From Stephanodiscus triporus (lineage: Eukaryota; Bacillariophyta; Thalassiosirophyceae; Thalassiosirales; Thalassiosiraceae): 22,600 nt of DNA. Shown here piece after piece: positions 9,127 through 17,352 of this stretch. Below the pieces are notes generated by a model. It searched no databases, was not told where the DNA came from, and saw only the letters and a program-made list of their open reading frames with translations. The DNA is taken from NCBI GenBank assembly GCA_036939755.1, contig JALLAZ010000568.1, forward strand, positions 1 through 22,600, written 5' to 3'. Numbering within the stretch: the first letter of the stretch is position 1; each line of letters opens with the position of its first letter. Position numbers and translations under genes: made by a program.

Positions 9127-9141
9127 ACATTACCAGCCAAG
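9127..9141 (-). repeat. Right terminal inverted repeat of the 1,224-bp transposon
   Basis: ACATTACCAGCCAAG is the exact complement of the left end at 7918-7932. Confidence 0.95.
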
Positions 9142-9149
9142 CACATTGA
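9142..9149. repeat. 8-bp target-site duplication, right copy (CACATTGA)
   Basis: Identical to 7910-7917 and directly outside the right inverted terminus. Confidence 0.95.
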
Positions 9150-9771
9150 TGACGTGGGTTTCCGTGTACGGATCCTGGCCAATGGTCTGTACTTCTTGGC
9201 ATTGTTCCAGACAATGAAACAACATTTCCGGAGCTTCGGTGGCTGGAAATGGGCTCCAAAAAAGCTTGTCATTGTTATACATGACCATAGCGTCAGGAGT
9301 GCCATAATTTGTCATGAGCTGGACGATTATCTCCAGAATGGCCATAGATGAATTCCACCTTGTCAAATTTGGCGTGTTTGACACCTTGTAGCGGTTGTTG
9401 ACCGTATCGTCAAGCATGGTGAAACATGCTCAATTGATGTTGACATAGGAGAGGAAGTAGTTGCTATTGGGTTCAAAAATATTGTCGATATTTTTGATCA
9501 TCGACGGTGATGCAAACACTGGGTAAGTGGGAATGTTTCCTGGGGAGACAGGTAGTACGAACGCAGTGGGTCCGAGAAGGATGTAGAGGGCCGGGTCCAT
9601 TACAAGGCCGGTCCAACCATAGATTTGGCTCTGGGGGCAAATCAGTTTCTTGAGGGCCTTGATGATATGTTTTTGGAGAGCTCAGATTTTAAGGAAATCC
9701 GGGCGAGGGTCAAGCAACGGCGGATTTTTGAGATGTTCTGCCACTTCATCGACGGTGATGAGCTGGTCCAT
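9142..9771 (-). pseudogene. CoDi gag, 5' part, two nonsense codons, then interrupted by a DNA transposon
   Basis: The ATG at 9769-9771 starts MDQLITVDEVAEHLKNPPLL. The same frame continues past TGA codons at 9682-9684 (codon 30) and 9430-9432 (codon 114). It contains KHIIKALKKLICPQSQIYGW, SNYFLSYVNIN, MLDDTVNNRYKVSNTPNLTR, FHCLEQCQEVQTIGQDPYTE and THVIN. This is the typical CoDi gag N-terminal half. Both TGA codons stand where I recall Arg in the family, so CGA-to-TGA is likely. The frame reaches the target duplication of the 1,224-bp transposon at 9142-9149 and resumes, in register, at 7909 beyond it. The first ATG after the leader was taken as the start. Confidence 0.82.
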
Positions 9772-10108
9772 GTTGGACGACTCGCGCGCGTTGAGGGGGC
9801 GAGTAGATGACTAGTAATTAGAACTGCTGGTTGCCTAAATCATTCACTATTAAACAAAGGTTGTTCTAATTAGTTAATGCCTACATCAACAAAACAGTGA
9901 AAAAGGTTGGAGTGATCTCCGACCTAAACCTGAAAGCAATCTAATAATATTGCTCCACATGGGAACTTGTAGGACCTGTAAGTAACAGGTATCTTGTGAG
10001 TTTCTTGTGGCTGTCACAGCACTTGCAACACGGTCACTTGTGCTCTGTATCTATGGAACCCTAGGTAAGGGTACTTTACGTATGTACCCATCCTTTAGGG
10101 TTCCAACA
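9772..10108 (-). repeat. CoDi 5' LTR and untranslated leader
   Basis: The LTR begins at 10108 on the minus strand with TGTTGGAACCC, right after the DIRS codons for GTSVNSR. Its first 54 bases hold an imperfect palindrome (10055-10104): GGAACCCTA pairs with TAGGGTTCC, and GGGTAC with GTACCC inside it. Another exact inverted repeat, TAATTAGAAC/GTTCTAATTA, is at 9815-9824 and 9863-9872. I could not fix the LTR's 3' end or a primer-binding site, and no second LTR exists in the window to compare with. Confidence 0.75.
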
Positions 10109-10530
10109 ACGGCTGTTGACAGAAGTCCCGGAGGACCACTTCCAGCTTTGGTCGTACATCAGCCGATCTTTTGGGATGATCCAACCAAATTTGTTGATGG
10201 TATTCTGTGCCATGATGTTCATTGGTGCCATGCAGAGGCCTGGAATGAGTCGGACGCTAGCAAGAGGAATCGGCAAGCTGTAGCTGTACTTCTCGTCCTT
10301 CCCGATGAGCTTTTTCAGCAGCTCTGGCTTCTGCAATGCTCCTTTGTGGTTGCCAAAGGCAAGTGTATCTTCTATGTTGTTTGTCGATTGTTGTTGCCTC
10401 TTGATGTGGCTTGCTGAGGTACATTGATGATCCATTGATTTGGGACTGCAGGAGTGGGGTTGGTGATCGGGATCGTTGGAGCTGTTTCGGTTGTCTTGAT
10501 GGAAGCCTTCGCTGCTGCTGTTGACTCATT
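10109..10530 (-). pseudogene. DIRS-element reverse transcriptase, N-terminal part, cut by the CoDi insertion
   Basis: The main frame (10435-10109) reads HKGALQKPELLKKLIGKDEK, YSYSLPIPLASVRLIPGLCM, APMNIMAQNTINKFGWIIPK and DRLMYDQSWKWSSGTSVNSR. This is the N-terminal finger region of RT in the diatom DIRS-type family I recall, where the polyprotein is primed upstream by a Gln/Ser/Asn-rich spacer (about 10530-10440). The frame runs directly into the CoDi LTR at 10108. The palm with YxDD that should follow is missing, and the frame only picks up again near 5545. It lies just downstream of ORF1. Confidence 0.8.
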
Positions 10531-10546
10531 GAATGGGAATGGGAGG

Positions 10547-12520
10547 TCAGGAGGTTTTGCTGCTGGTCAGATGTCGCTGGGCCCCAACCCGACTAGTAGT
10601 CAAGCCAATTTTTTGCCTTTTCATTCTGCACTTTGTCATGAAGGAGAGGAAGTCAGCACGCTTCTCACTTGGGATATTCTCATTTGTGATTTGGCTGGCC
10701 TTCCTTGAGCAATTGTCGAAGCAGTCACCCTTGATAAACCATCTCATGCACATCGTCTCCTTTAGCCCCCAGTTGGGGCAATCGTGTGGGAGGATTGAGG
10801 AAAAATTCTCCTTCCAAGTTTCTCCAGTGAGTAATTTGACCTAGTCAGCTTGCAACGTGTTCTTGACTGAGTTGCTGTTGCCGTTTTGCTTTCTTTGTGT
10901 TTCTTTTGTCTGCCATTTTCTTTTCCCTCCCCGTTTTCTTTTCCGCCTCCAAGTTTGTGACTGCTTTTGATATTGGTAATTGTGGCGGGAGTGCTTTGTT
11001 GCATCTTGAAGGTAGTTGGGAGGGTGAGGTTGAAAGTTCCATTGAGAACTCCATCGACCAGATCGTTGAAGTCAAGAACCTTGTTGTTGACCTGGCTTTG
11101 CGAGATGTGTGCTAGTTCACACATTTTGAGCCAGCATTGGATTCGCTTATCAACTGCAAAAAGAACTTTGGCAACAAAGAAACTGTCAAGGGCAATTTGG
11201 TCTTGGAAGCTTTTCTTGTTGCGGCTGAGCATGATGAGAAGTTGCCGTAGGCTTGTCGTGCAGATGCTCTCTTTGCCAAAAAAGATGGTTGCGGCTGCGG
11301 TGAACAGCTGGATTTGGGTCCCGAGGCCGTTGAAATCAGTGGGGATGTGTACTGATTGCTTTAGTGATGCCTTGATCTCATCTAACTTTGTTTTTGCTCC
11401 TTCAACTTGAAGTAGGTGGCAGATCAGATAGTCCTTCTGGCAATTGTCTGAGTTTGGTGAAGTTGCTTGGCGTGCTTGAGTTGGAGTACAGGAACTCCTC
11501 GCTTGTGTAAAGGGCTTGCGTGGTGCCCAATGCAAAGGCAACATCATAGAAGCCCTGTTCCTGATATTGATGGACAAGGTTGTACTGGGCCAAACTGACA
11601 TTTTCTTGGTTGATGAATTGTGAGAAGGTTGGTGGAAGGGATTCGTTGTCATCGACTGAGCTTGACACTGCAGCACTGCAGATCATGTTGATGATGCTTG
11701 GACGGATCTTTTTGATCCGATTTTTCTTTTTGTTTTCACGGTTGATTTGATGAAGAATTTCATTGCAATGCAGATTGTTGGATTTGGCTGCATCTTTGCT
11801 CTGTGCAGAGATGGCTGCTGCAAGTTGTTGGAAGACCAAAGCATCGTTGGTTTGGATGCAACTCCGTCATGTGGAAAGCAGGCTTGGTGATGCTCAGTGT
11901 TGTAGAGAGCGATTTCTTCATCATCCGGAAGCACAGAGTATCTTGTCTCTGTGATCGATCCAGTGCAAACACCATACAACCAAGCGTTGAGGTCCTCTGC
12001 ATGAGTTACTGCTTTCCCTCTCATGTTTGCTGCATTTATGTGTTCTAAATCAGCTCTTGCTGACACTGAGACAAATGGGATCCCTCAGTTTGGATGGGTT
12101 TGTTGTGTTTGCAGTGAGAATGACGTTTTGTAAAACTGATGGTCCTGGGATAAAGATGGCAGAACCTTCAAAGCCAATTACTCTGTTTACATTTGGAACT
12201 GGGATGTTGGTGACGTCTTGGGCAGTCTTACAATCAGCAAGCTCCTAAGCTGATGGGACAACAACGTTGCAATCGGCAAAAGCACTGTTTAAATCAATTA
12301 GGATGCTGATGGCTTGAGATCCCATACCGAGCATGCAGATCACTTTGTTGTTGGGTTTGGAATGTGTTCCCCATAGATTCTTGGGAGAGTGCATAATCAT
12401 AATGTTTTTGCTCGCATTTGCTGCTAAAATAACAGAATCAATTTCCTTGAATAACGATTTTAGCTTTTCAGTGTTTGTTGATTCCGAACCGAGAATATCA
12501 CTGAAAGCTTGCAGATTTTT
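10547..12520 (-). pseudogene. DIRS-element ORF1 (Gag-like) with C-terminal CCC(H)-type motif, multiply frameshifted
   Basis: Homologous segments follow one another across frames. The first, 12516-12053, holds NTEKLKSLFKEIDSVILAAN and KNIMIMHSPKNLWGTHSKPN, with a TAG at 12245-12247. The next, 12066-11850, holds AEDLNAWLYGVCTGSITETR and YSVLPDDEEIALYNTEHHQA. The next, 11839-11445, holds VFQQLAAAISAQSKDAAKSN and FALGTTQALYTSEEFLYSNS. The next, 11456-10800, holds KDYLICHLLQVEGAKTKLDE and LNGTFNLTLPTTF, then a Lys/Glu-rich linker. The last, 10800-10547, holds CMRWFIKGDCFDNC. Frameshifts lie near 12053, 11850, 11445 and 10795. I recall this as ORF1 of diatom DIRS-type elements, often annotated only as hypothetical. 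The C-terminal Cys cluster (C-x8-C-x3-C) resembles a nucleic-acid-binding finger, and its His position reads Gln. The start codon is not clear. Confidence 0.75.
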
Positions 12521-12594
12521 ATTCCCTGCATCTCATTGCTAGTGCGATTGAGGAACCAGTCAAGCCAAGTGGTGTTTACCATAATTGCTTTAGC

Positions 12595-12776
12595 GTTTAG
12601 AATCTACTCTCTAATTTGATCGCAGGGATGCTGTACAATCCATTGAGAATCAAAATGCGAGGTTGGAATGAGACCTCTCGGAGGTTTTCATTTGCCACAC
12701 TCCCAAAATTAAAATAACAAAATTTTTAGTCTGATTGTCCCCGCTCCCTTTGCTCCTCGATCTGCGTCCAAACAAC
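12595..12776 (-). repeat. Split direct repeat A1 (5' end of the DIRS element)
   Basis: This is the partner of A2 (3268-3451), about 9.3 kb away in the same orientation, with the same limits (GTTTAGAATCT ... CCAAACAAC). It lies just upstream of ORF1 on the minus strand, where the promoter is expected. Its outer edge (12776) is the 5' terminus of the element. Confidence 0.9.
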
Positions 12777-12846
12777 CACGGACCCTCTCCTAGGACCAAG
12801 GACAGACCAACCCACAGACCCTCTCCTAGGACCAAGGACAGACCAA
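12775..12846. repeat. Two tandem 36-bp units next to the DIRS 5' end
   Basis: The unit with core GACCCTCTCCTAGGACCAAG and then GACAGACCAAC occurs twice in a row (cores start at 12781 and 12817). It begins at the outer edge of A1. There is no matching copy next to A2 or B2, so it belongs to the flank or arose after insertion. Confidence 0.85.
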
Positions 12847-12904
12847 CAAAGGGAGTTCATTTTTAAAATAAAATGTTGTAACCAAAGATGTGACCTGATA
12901 CGTT

Positions 12905-13064
12905 CTTGGGCAAAAATTCTGGTAAAAAATCTGACTGTCACAGTTTCGGTCCGATGTTACCTTTTTATTTCATTTTCGGTTAGATCTCGCTGTCCTGCAC
13001 CTCCAATTTTTGATCGACTTATTTATGGTCGTCATTTGGAAAAATGTCAAGATGGGGCAAAATT
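12905..13064 (-). repeat. Dispersed repeat, right copy (inverted partner at 1011-1175)
   Basis: The minus strand of this stretch matches 1011-1175 along its length, including GGACCGAAACTGTGA and GTCAGATTTTTTACCAGAATT. It lies between the DIRS 5' end and the left end of the Harbinger-like element. There is no coding frame conserved between the copies that I can see. Confidence 0.75.
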
Positions 13065-13083
13065 AAAAATTCAGAGCCTGAGT

Positions 13084-13102
13084 GTGGGTGGCTCCCAAAA
13101 TT
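13084..13102 (+). repeat. Left terminal inverted repeat of the Harbinger-like element
   Basis: GTGGGTGGCTCCCAAAATT matches the complement of 15848-15866 at 18 of 19 positions. Repeated TTAGAACG/CGTTCTAA words follow within 60 bp. Confidence 0.85.
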
Positions 13103-13420
13103 CGTCAAACGGTTTAGAACGGATTTAGAACGTTCTAAAACCATTCTAAACCCGTTCTAATCCGGGGACTTCACGTTCTATCCTAAAATTTAGACAGCGT
13201 GGCTGGCCACCCCTTCTAAATTTTAGAACACAAAAAATTTAGAACGACATGCAAACGCCATTGTTCCTCGGTCCGCCGAAGCATCACATCACCACCACGT
13301 CCCCTCTCGCTGGCCAGCCACATCCCCCCCTCACCACATCACCCCCCCCTGGCGCGGCCTTGTCCCCCATCACGTGTTCTCTCCTCAGCTGTCCATATGT
13401 TTCCAAATCCTCCATCCAAC

Positions 13421-14460
13421 ATGGCCAGGAAAGGGCAGGCGATGGGTGCCAGGAATTACAAATAAAGAGCTTATGCACTGCGTCCTCCACGTCTTGCCCA
13501 ATGGCAAGTATGGCTGGCAGGCCGTTGCCCTTGCCTATCAGCAGGCTTTGAACGCAATACTCCAAGAAATACTGATGATCTCAAGAAGTATTGGATCAAC
13601 ACACTATGCAATGGGATGAAAAAGCCCACCAGTCGAATGGGTGCGGATGCAGCGGATCTCATCCACAAGTGTATTGCTATCATAAAGAAAATTCTCAAAA
13701 AAACGCATTCAGGTAGCTTGTCTCCTTCAAGTGATGGCGTGCAGGGGGGAGCAGGCGGGAACAATTACTACTCATCATCCTCAGACAAGTCAGATTACTT
13801 CAACATGGGTGGTGGCAATCTATCCGATGGCAGTAGCGATTCTGACCCTTCCTCCCCCCAACGATGCTCCCTCAGAGGCTCAAGTGGATGCTGCTGCAAA
13901 TAATGAGTCAGTGGATGCTGTTGCAATTGAGTCAGTCCCGGCGCAGGAAGCAGGCAATATCAGTACTCCCCATGTCGATGTGAGCGCTGTTGCCACGGCC
14001 GCATTAGATAAAGTGCGAAGCAGGAGGGGGAAAGTGCAAAAATAAAAAAACTCCTCCAACAAGAACCAACAGCGAGTGCAAGTTGGGGCCGCAATTGTTG
14101 ACCTTGTTCAGACCATGCGCTCCTGTCAAGATGATGGCGGGGGGAGCGCCACCGCGATTAAAGCCATGATGATTCGGGAGCTCAGAGAAATGGCCAAGGA
14201 TCGCCGCAAGGAGAAGCGCAAGCGACGCAAGAGGCGTCAGAAGAGGAAGGCAAAGAAAAAGGCAAGGAGGGCGGCAATGGCTGAGCTGGATGATCATGGA
14301 GGGAAGGCAGGGGGGGTGACATCAGCTCAAGCTCAAGCTCCAGCAGCAGCAGCAGCGACAACAGTAGCAGCGATGCTGACAACAGCAAAGGAAGTGGCTA
14401 TGGTAAGGGGAAATGGAGGAAGACAAGTAAGACCTAAGATATATAAAATAAAATTTATGT
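13421..14460 (+). pseudogene. Myb/SANT-like protein of the Harbinger element, frameshifted
   Basis: From ATG 13421 the frame reads MARKGQAMGARNYK and hits TAA at 13463-13465. The next frame gives NKELMHCVLHVLPNGKYGWQ and AVALAYQQ, then after a shift near 13550 RNTPRNTDDLKKYWINTLCN and GMKKPTSRMGADAADLIHKC. The Trp-spaced helices (GW, YW) and N.GKKPTG-like ending match the SANT-type DNA-binding partner of Harbinger transposases in diatoms. A Ser/Asp-rich linker follows, with a shift near 13850 and a stop at 14043-14045. The last part is IVDLVQTMRSCQDDG, then a highly basic helix, MAKDRRKEKRKRRKRRQKRK. The 3' end overlaps or abuts the convergent transposase stop at 14461. The protein would help the transposase enter the nucleus and bind the element ends. 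Confidence 0.7.
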
Positions 14461-15695
14461 CTATTCATTATCATCTTCAGCATCACTTCCGCTTCCATCA
14501 ACTTTGCTATCGTAATCGCCAGGACGAAAGTAATACTGCGCAATCCGATCATAACCTTGGAGATTTTGAATACGTGCATATTCGGGGTCAAACACAGTTC
14601 ATATCTGATTGTACCCAACATAGTTGGTGCGAAAGTTGTGGATCAAGACGACGGATTCAATGACCAACCTACATTTGCGTGAATCGCTCGGCAGACGTTT
14701 CTTGCAATGGGGGAAGGTGCCCTGAAGGAGTACATGCATTCCCCACTCGCTCGCTTGACAAAGGACGTGTGAACATTACTGACTTTGAGGATGTAGTCCC
14801 TCACATCGCCTTGTAGATGCCTTGCTGTCCTTTTGGGGACGGGTCTAACAAGTATTCGTGCGCTTCCCCACTCCGGGGGAATCCTTGCTTGACACAAATT
14901 TTGTACCTGCCGATTTTCTGTGTGTGATGAGCCAGGAACCTTGCAGTCAGCGAACCATCCGTCCAACTGCCAGGAAAGTTTATTTCACAAAAAACACCTT
15001 CCCATCAGGTCCATACGCAAAGACATTATTAACTATCATGTCACAATCATAGCCACAATAGAACGCATTCTGTGTGATGTGTTCGTCGGTGCATTTGAAC
15101 GTCAAAGCAACACCGTCCATAAATCCAATGATATCGTCAACCGATGGCTCACGCAACTGCACCTGATCAGCAAATGCTCTCATCTTATCGCCATCAGGAA
15201 ACTGAACGCGAGCCACTGGATGAGTCCAAAGTTCCCTAACCACCTTTTTCAGCATCATATTGATGATCTGAGTACAAACTGTGGGCATAACCCCAAAAAT
15301 CAAACGCACATGTTTGATATGCATGGTGCTTCCAAGATAGAACAGAAACAGACAAGGCATATACCTTCAGGGGGCAGAGAGGGCGGCCATCCGCATCGGC
15401 AATAGTGGGAAAGGTAATCCATATCAAAAATATATTCCAGCAGGGCCCAAAATGCTTCACGAGTCAACCCAGTCATGTGAAGAGATGATGAGTCGTCGCC
15501 GTGATCAAAGAGTGTCTTCCATGGCACTTGGTTTGGTTCAACTAGCGCCTCGCAAAGTAAATGCGACCAATTGCGGATATTGATGTGGAAGAGAATGAGA
15601 AGGAGGATCACACACAGCTCCTCAACCATCAACGAGAGCACCATTGTCGGGAGCAGAAAATGAAATGGAACGAAGAGCCTTGTTTGAGGTGGCAC
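14461..15695 (-). pseudogene. Harbinger (DDE_Tnp_4-like) transposase, broken
   Basis: The N-terminal frame (15695-15300) reads ALVEPNQVPWKTLFDHGDDS and LHMTGLTREAFWALLEYIFD. After a shift, 15360-14980 reads LFYLGSTMHIKHVRLIFGVM, EPSVDDIIGFMDGVALTF and DEHITQNAFYCGYDCDMIVN. This is the Harbinger core with its first catalytic Asp (GFMDGV). Further shifts give YKICVKQGFPRSGEA, where the family has VDQGFP, so the second catalytic Asp is Lys. QASEWGMHVLLQGTFPHCKK still holds the Glu, and LIHNFRTNYVGYNQI is followed by a TGA. The C-terminus DPEYARIQNLQGYDRIAQYY ends in an acidic tail with TAG at 14461-14463. It would cut and paste the element but is plainly dead. It converges with the Myb-like gene. 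Confidence 0.85.
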
Positions 15696-15847
15696 AACTT
15701 TTTTCAGTGAAAATGCGCCAAGAAGTCATACTCATTCCACAGCATGACCAGACGTTAATGCCAGAAATTATTTATAGTAATTACGGGGCACGCCCATTCT
15801 AAATGTGTTCAAAAATTTCAAAATTTTCAGGTTCTAAATTTTGGAAC

Positions 15848-15866
15848 AATTTTGGCAGCCACCCAC
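15848..15866 (-). repeat. Right terminal inverted repeat of the Harbinger-like element
   Basis: Read on the minus strand it is GTGGGTGGCTGCCAAAATT, one mismatch from the left end. Confidence 0.85.
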
Positions 15867-17352
15867 CTACTTACTTACTCGTAGGAACCCCCCCCTTGAA
15901 AGCCCCCCCAGGGGTCCGGAGGAGGTAGTACCATGAGCCCCACGGTATGGAAGGGATGTCATCAGGGGGGGCACTAGCAATTGGTATCACATGCTTTACA
16001 GTACCCCCCCCCCGTAACCGGAGGCCAGAACACACACACACATCCTCTCTTCGTGCAGTCACTTTTTCTCCTCCCCCCTTGCTGCCCTGGCCTCCGTCTT
16101 CATCCGGAGCTTAATTTCCCTCTTCTCCCGGCTGGTCATCCTCTGACCGAGCGGGGCGCCGGACTCGGGATTAGTCATCCTGTAGACGATCGCCAATGAC
16201 AACGCTGGCACTGATGCCCTCACAACTCTTGCCAACGGGAGCGCCGCTGCCATTGCCATCTCCTTCTATCTATCCCCTCGTCAGGTGCGTTGCAAGGATC
16301 CGGGCACACTTCCCCGTCATCATCGTCTTCTTGTCATCATGGTCATCGTTGTTTGTCGTCTGCCCACAAGCTTGCCCGGCATTGTCGTTGTCGTTTGGCA
16401 TCCACACGCCCTTGAGGCAGAATTGTCCTCCCTCCTACCTCCGCCATCAGCATAATCATCATGTCGACGGTGCCTTGCAGATGCGCTGCACCCCGATGTT
16501 GGTTGGAGGGAGATGACAATGTTGTCCCTCATCAAGGAGGCGGACGAGATCCATGGAGAAGATCATAACCGACATCGAGAGGGATAACAATGAGAATTAG
16601 AGTACTAGATGAAGTTGTATTGTAGATAATATTATGGCACATTTGCAAGGATGAGCACTCAAGTGCATGACATTGCATAGAGGAACTCATTTCCTTGCAT
16701 GTGTGAGACAGAGCCATGTCGCAGCAATCGATTTGGGTTTCTGAACGCAATCGACAACCCATTGCCTTTGATCGTTATCAAGGCTAATTTTTTCATAAAG
16801 GTGAATGCATTAATGACCCGTCCTTCGGCCAAACCGATGTGTTCAATGCATTGTTTGGGCAGCAAGATTGGTCAGGATGCGCTCGTTGGACCGCTCCCGA
16901 CCGACGGCCATCGTGCTGAGGCTATTGCCACCAAGTCCGTCCCAAATATGGCCAGGAAGGTTTCCCTTCCTGAGACTTCCATTTTGGATTCGTCGACGAT
17001 TAAGTCCGATCTGTATAAGATTGGCCGGGGTAATGAAACCCTGACGCCATCGCCGATAAGTACGTAATAATACAGCCAGGTTTTCAAATCCTGAGACTGC
17101 CATTAATGGCTTCGTCCTTGTTTAAGTCCATCAAAATGATGGCCAAGGGCATGAACCCTCGAAGCTATTGCCGCACGGTCCGCACATATGCGGCCAGGGA
17201 TTTGGCCCCTGAGGCCTATGTGCTGACCAACGTCCTCATGCGTACTTGCACACATGATGGTCCTAATTCCGCCATTATATTACCAAAGCGAAATCATCCA
17301 ACTAAATGCATGCTGATTTCTTAATCTCTTTATGATATCCCACTCGCGCTTG
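15867..17352. other. No assignable gene; homopolymer-rich and degenerate repeat DNA
   Basis: 15885-16015 has several C or G runs of seven to nine bases and a CA microsatellite at 16030-16041. Short frames at 16059-16259 (-, 66 aa, basic tail REKREIKLRMKTEARAARGE) and around 16180-16290 (+, ending at a donor-like CAG|GTGCGT) might be exons, but I cannot link them into a gene. 16905-17010 and 17085-17215 resemble each other (GCTATTGCC, ATATG.GGCCAGG, CCTGAGACT.CCATT, TTAAGTCC), suggesting an old duplication without a preserved frame. Confidence 0.4.

Larger units (their letters stand above)
7918..9141. mobile_element. 1,224-bp non-autonomous DNA transposon (hAT-like by target-site length)
   Basis: Ends are perfect 15-bp inverted repeats, CTTGGCTGGTAATGT at 7918-7932 and its complement at 9127-9141; two of the next three bases also match. 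An exact 8-bp duplication, CACATTGA, flanks it. It interrupts codons of the CoDi gag, with matching gag sequence on both sides, so the boundaries are exact to the base. The termini are crowded with short CGACATG/CATGTCG-type words, for example the palindrome GGCGACATGTCGCC at 7934-7947 and several CCGACATG copies at 8964-9080. Such subterminal repeats usually bind transposase. The interior is GCC-rich and then a microsatellite, with no transposase-like frame. Eight-base duplications fit hAT best, but the CTTGG end is not the usual hAT terminus, so P or MULE-like origin remains possible. Confidence 0.92.
5530..10108 (-). mobile_element. CoDi-type (diatom Ty1/copia) retrotransposon remnant inserted in the DIRS RT gene
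   Basis: On the minus strand the order is 5' LTR/leader (10108-9772), gag (9771-6997, itself split by a DNA transposon), aspartic protease (about 6870-6408) and integrase (6387 to about 5530). Protease and integrase before RT is the copia order. The element then stops: no copia RT, RNase H, polypurine tract or 3' LTR follows, and DIRS RT codons begin at once. On the upstream side, the DIRS frame ends cleanly at SSGTSVNSR, followed by TGTTGGAACCC, a canonical LTR start. The simplest history is insertion into the DIRS RT and then one deletion removing the CoDi 3' half with the adjacent middle of DIRS RT. Confidence 0.85.
3106..12776 (-). mobile_element. Decayed DIRS-order (Ngaro/PAT-like) tyrosine-recombinase retroelement, with nested insertions
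   Basis: Read on the minus strand, the order is: A1 repeat (12595-12776), ORF1 (about 12520-10547), start of reverse transcriptase (about 10530-10109), an inserted copia element (10108 to about 5530), the end of RT with RNase H (about 5545-4790), a tyrosine recombinase (about 4350-3770), then B1, A2 and B2 repeats (3585-3106). The A1...B1-A2-B2 arrangement is the split direct repeat known for PAT/Ngaro elements; LTR elements and classic DIRS1 (inverted termini) do not have it. Every gene has stops or frameshifts, and A1 differs from A2 at roughly one base in eight by eye, so the copy is old. Without the copia insert the element is about 5.1 kb, and it has lost an internal part of RT. No target duplication is expected for recombinase-mediated insertion and I see none. 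Confidence 0.85.
13084..15866. mobile_element. PIF/Harbinger-like DNA transposon with two convergent decayed genes
   Basis: Inverted termini are GTGGGTGGCTCCCAAAATT at 13084-13102 and, read on the minus strand, GTGGGTGGCTGCCAAAATT at 15848-15866 (18 of 19 identical). Subterminal TTAGAAC/GTTCTAA words occur repeatedly at 13112-13245 and related TTCTAAAT words at 15797-15842. Inside are a Myb/SANT-like gene on + and a DDE_Tnp_4-type transposase on -, meeting tail to tail near 14461, the classic two-gene make-up of Harbinger elements. I could not find matching 3-bp target duplications (AGT versus CTA), so the edges may be off by a few bases or eroded. Confidence 0.82.

Noticed and set aside
7918..9141. 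CRISPR-like array in the regular 9-bp repeats at 8698-8770
   Set aside because: Units are contiguous with no spacers; it is a plain microsatellite in a eukaryotic transposon.
8439..9351. Several long open frames on both strands (poly-Val/Ile, poly-His/Cys/Arg, poly-Asp/Asn, poly-Met/Thr)
   Set aside because: They are translations of the TCATTGTCG/TCG microsatellite inside the DNA transposon, are open in nearly every frame and show no domain.
3268..12776. A1/A2 as LTRs of one large retrotransposon
   Set aside because: The repeats do not start TG and end CA, B copies flank A2, and a tyrosine recombinase replaces a DDE integrase in the outer element; split direct repeats explain all of this better.
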